Shown one piece after another: positions 61,780-64,000 of a stretch of DNA of 64,000 bases (position 1 is its first letter; the number at the start of each line of letters is the position of its first letter). The stretch is taken from assembly GCA_021307315.1 (NCBI GenBank), contig JAJSPD010000030.1, positions 310,001 to 374,000 on the forward strand, given 5' to 3'. Below the pieces are notes generated by a model, which ran no database searches, was not told the DNA's origin, and saw nothing but the letters and a program-made list of their open reading frames with translations. A program made the position numbers and the translations under genes. This DNA is from Bisporella sp. PMI_857. Lineage: Eukaryota > Ascomycota > Leotiomycetes > Helotiales > Helotiaceae.

Positions 61780-62191
61780 GATGAGGAGTGCTCGACGATG
61801 AGTATAACGAAGTTCGAACTAAAAGCTGTGAATGCTTAAAGTATTGCTTGCGTTGAAGTAATGGCTCTCGAGCAAACGTTGAAGTGAAGAAAGAAGCAAG
61901 GTGAAGAAGGACCCTGGACGATACGATGGCTGGCTCACCGTTCTTACCCTTACATTTCGGAGCCGTTGTTAGAAGGTGCTGAGTGTTGATATCAGTGGCC
62001 ACTATTTTGCCTGATGTTGATTGATACAAGACTAAAAAAAAGCAGTGTAAAAATACAGGTCTGATCCTCCTAATCTTGAATCCCGAATTTCATCAACTTT
62101 CTTAATAAAGGGAAGCTGGCCCGAAAGTTGACTACTTCGGAGTGTGACATTGTGCACATCCGTCGCCCGCAGCTAGTAGTACATGACCACT
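61780..62191. other. Intergenic between two minus-strand genes
   Basis: About 410 bp; upstream flank of the 603-residue protein gene and 3' flank of NCE101. Short ORFs only. Confidence 0.45.
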
Positions 62192-62601
62192 TCAACGCTT
62201 CTCCTCCGTTGCATTAGCTTTCTGAGGAAATCCCAATCGCCTATTGAAGTCAGTAACAGAACAAACAGCATGCCACCCTCTTAATAATTGTACAACATAT
62301 ACGAGGTGGATAGGTAGAAATTTAAGAAACTAGGATGGAGTAGCTCCATTCAAGACAGGCTTATGGGCACAAGACCTTCAGAACAAGAAACCGCGTATGC
62401 TCAAACCCAAAGTCACCACTCAAGGGTATTTAAACTGATAGGAAAGACTCCGTACCTCAACCCAGAATTGATAGTTTCCTGTGTTGAACGTCCAAGCTCC
62501 TTCTCCTCGCGGTTGATCCTCGTTGCGGCAGCAGACAGCCCAATAAAAAGAGCGAAAATTGGATCCCCAACCTTGGAGATCAGATGAACAGGCGTAGGCA
62601 T
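62192..62601 (-). CDS. nce101: Non-classical export protein 1 (NCE101)
   Basis: Tiny membrane protein of the Nce101 family, named for a role in export of leaderless proteins in yeast. Two exons: 62601-62456 and 62240-62192. The 215-nt intron (donor GTACGG, acceptor TCAATAG) is long for this window. The product is 64 residues: a membrane segment HLISKVGDPIFALFIGLSAA, the family motif TRINREEKELGRSTQETI, and, after splicing, GLRRLGFPQKANATEEKR. The arginine codon is split by the intron. The unspliced frame ends at YGVFPISLNTLEW and misses the normal C-terminus. Confidence 0.88.
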
Positions 62602-63113
62602 CTTTTGATATGATGATCCGGTAATGTTTGGAAGGAAGTGAAGCCCTTGATTGCTAGGGCGGATACGCTCTTGTTGATTTGCTTGATGAAAAGGCTTGGC
62701 GACATGGCTTTCTATTTAAGCCTCATCTACCCACTTACTACTCCGTGACTTGCCCACTTCGATGAGTTATGCCTCGGACAACATATCTTCCTACCACTTT
62801 TGAGATACTTTTGATGGAGTAGATAGGAGGGTTTAGCTCTTAAAGTCGCTTAAGATACAGTATAAAAACGATCACGCATAGGAAATCTCGAAAACATTGA
62901 GGCTAAAAGGCACGTGATATAGATTGAGATCTAAGACTGTGTGAAGAGTCGAGTATCTTTCGTGTTGTGTCTAATCCAAAGCTATCTACAAAGAAGCGTT
63001 CATTATATACTCTCTAGTTTACGCTTTGCTAATCAACGCCATTCACCCCAGACCTGCCCCTTTTGTGTAGAAGCTAGCAATATAGGATCATCCCCGTCTT
63101 TTCATCACATTCC
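62602..63113. other. Intergenic between NCE101 and GGC1
   Basis: Upstream flank of NCE101 and 3' flank of GGC1. No gene seen. Confidence 0.5.
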
Positions 63114-64000
63114 CTATTTCTTGCTAAACGCAACGTCGAAGGCAGGAATCAACGTCTGTGCAAGCCAGAATGAGAAGACAAGCTTTGGACCGGTCATGAG
63201 AAGCTATGTCATATTAGTCAAATGGTAGTCATGGGAGATGTACGCCTTTTAGGGAGCCCATACCTTGGGTGTTAAACCCTTGAAGAAACTTGTGAATCCT
63301 TCATTCTTGACCATGCTTCGGATTATCTTAATTCCACTCTCTGGGTTCTCAAAGTTCTTGTTCTGGATACGAGTCTTAATAACATCAAGTGGTGCTGATA
63401 CGACCAAAGAAGCAGTAGCACCACCAATAGATGCAATGAAGTTTTGGAACCATGTGGCAGCATTATAATCTGTCAACCCGAAGAGATATCCTTTTGTGAA
63501 TGCAGATCCACCGAAGAGCTATAATCGTGTTAAAACAGGAGCTTTGGATGGCCTGCAGCATAACCTACAGCAAATGATCCTGGTGCATTCCTTGCAGCCG
63601 TCCATCCAGCGCCTCGATATAGTCCCATACCCTCATCACGCACTATTGCCAATACTCCACGTCCTCGAAAGGCAGCGGGGTTTGTTTGACGCTTAATCTT
63701 AAGCACATCAAGGGGAAGAAGGACGATTTCACCAATACCAATAATGCTACAAAAGTGGTCAGCCTTTGCCTCACCGTATCCTACATCCGACCAACCTTCC
63801 AGCTACGGAGTGCATGATTGCCTTTCCGGTCTTTTTGCCAAAAGCCGCATCGAATTGATTGCCATAATGCTTCGCCAGGAAATCTCTCGCAAATGGTTGA
63901 CCGCCATACTTGTATATACGTTGTGAAACCTGACAGACGAAACATTAGCGTGTGGCATATATCGAGATTATCTTAATCTACCTTGTATCCTGCAGCATAT
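63114..64000 (-). CDS. ggc1: Mitochondrial GTP/GDP carrier GGC1, 3' part, with an apparent one-base insertion
   Basis: Inner-membrane carrier exchanging GTP and GDP, linked to mitochondrial iron homeostasis. Exons in window: 64000-63982 (continues outside), 63929-63796, 63746-63569, 63519-63264 and 63203-63114. Carrier signatures: LPLDVLKIKRQTNPAAFRG, GLYRGAGWTAARNAPGSFA, LVVSAPLDVIKTRIQNKNFE, FKGLTPK and LLMTGPKLVFSFW. The SAPLDVIKTRIQN block is typical of the GGC1 branch. In exon 4 the DNA reads CTCTTCCGGGTTGACA where the family needs Phe-Gly-Leu-Thr; one extra C near 63480 shifts the frame into a quick stop. The rest is intact, so this may be a base-call error or a very young lesion. Confidence 0.85.

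Noticed and set aside
63114..64000. YHM2 citrate/oxoglutarate carrier
   Set aside because: The SAPLDVIKTRIQN and TGPKLVFSFW blocks and AARNAPGSFA fit the GGC1 branch; YHM2 has a different C-terminus.

Overview
The window is nuclear DNA of a filamentous ascomycete (Pezizomycotina). Gene content and family details (ARS2, Hook, Nce101, a fungal multipass DUF3433-type protein, an F-box-like family) lean towards Leotiomycetes, but the class is an inference. Introns are short (mostly about 44-150 nt), with GTANGT-type donors, CTAAC-type branch sites and CAG/TAG acceptors. Nearly all gene models here were assembled by joining exons across such introns. There is no operon structure, no bacterial or viral segment and no CRISPR.

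Layout. 0-8.8 kb is gene-poor: the 3' part of an RBR ubiquitin ligase gene, a GRF zinc-finger gene, a tRNA-Asp-like relic and a doubtful ORF. 8.8-19.1 kb holds succinate dehydrogenase flavoprotein, a decayed orotate phosphoribosyltransferase copy beside an interstitial telomeric repeat, a small four-helix membrane protein, three F-box-like loci (one open, two broken) and the mitochondrial ornithine carrier. 20-32.5 kb holds CGR1, a coiled-coil membrane protein, a LEC1-like PX protein, a stop-interrupted F-box-like gene, a large multipass membrane protein and a TspO/MBR protein. 33.6-48.5 kb holds ARS2, alpha-tubulin, another F-box-like gene, PCF11, a small I9-type inhibitor with a GC-AG intron, and the Hook dynein adaptor. 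48.5-51.6 kb is a gene desert. 51.6-64 kb is dense housekeeping: adenylate kinase, RPN8, a SWIM-finger protein, coproporphyrinogen oxidase, ATG8, an unrecognised 603-residue protein, NCE101 and the mitochondrial GTP/GDP carrier, which runs off the right edge.

How the genes relate. Most are independent housekeeping genes. Themes are mitochondria (SDHA, ORT1, GGC1, HEM13, TspO), mRNA 3'-end and cap-linked RNA processing (PCF11, ARS2), protein turnover (RBR ligase, RPN8, ATG8, F-box-like genes) and microtubule transport (alpha-tubulin, Hook). Several pairs are divergent and share a promoter interval (ADK1/RPN8, HEM13/ATG8, TspO/ARS2, PCF11/I9 inhibitor, ORT1/CGR1).

The accessory signal is gene decay: five F-box-like loci at different stages of breakdown, an orotate phosphoribosyltransferase relic next to telomeric repeats, a tRNA relic, and a one-base insertion in the otherwise intact GGC1. 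I found no convincing new multi-gene system.
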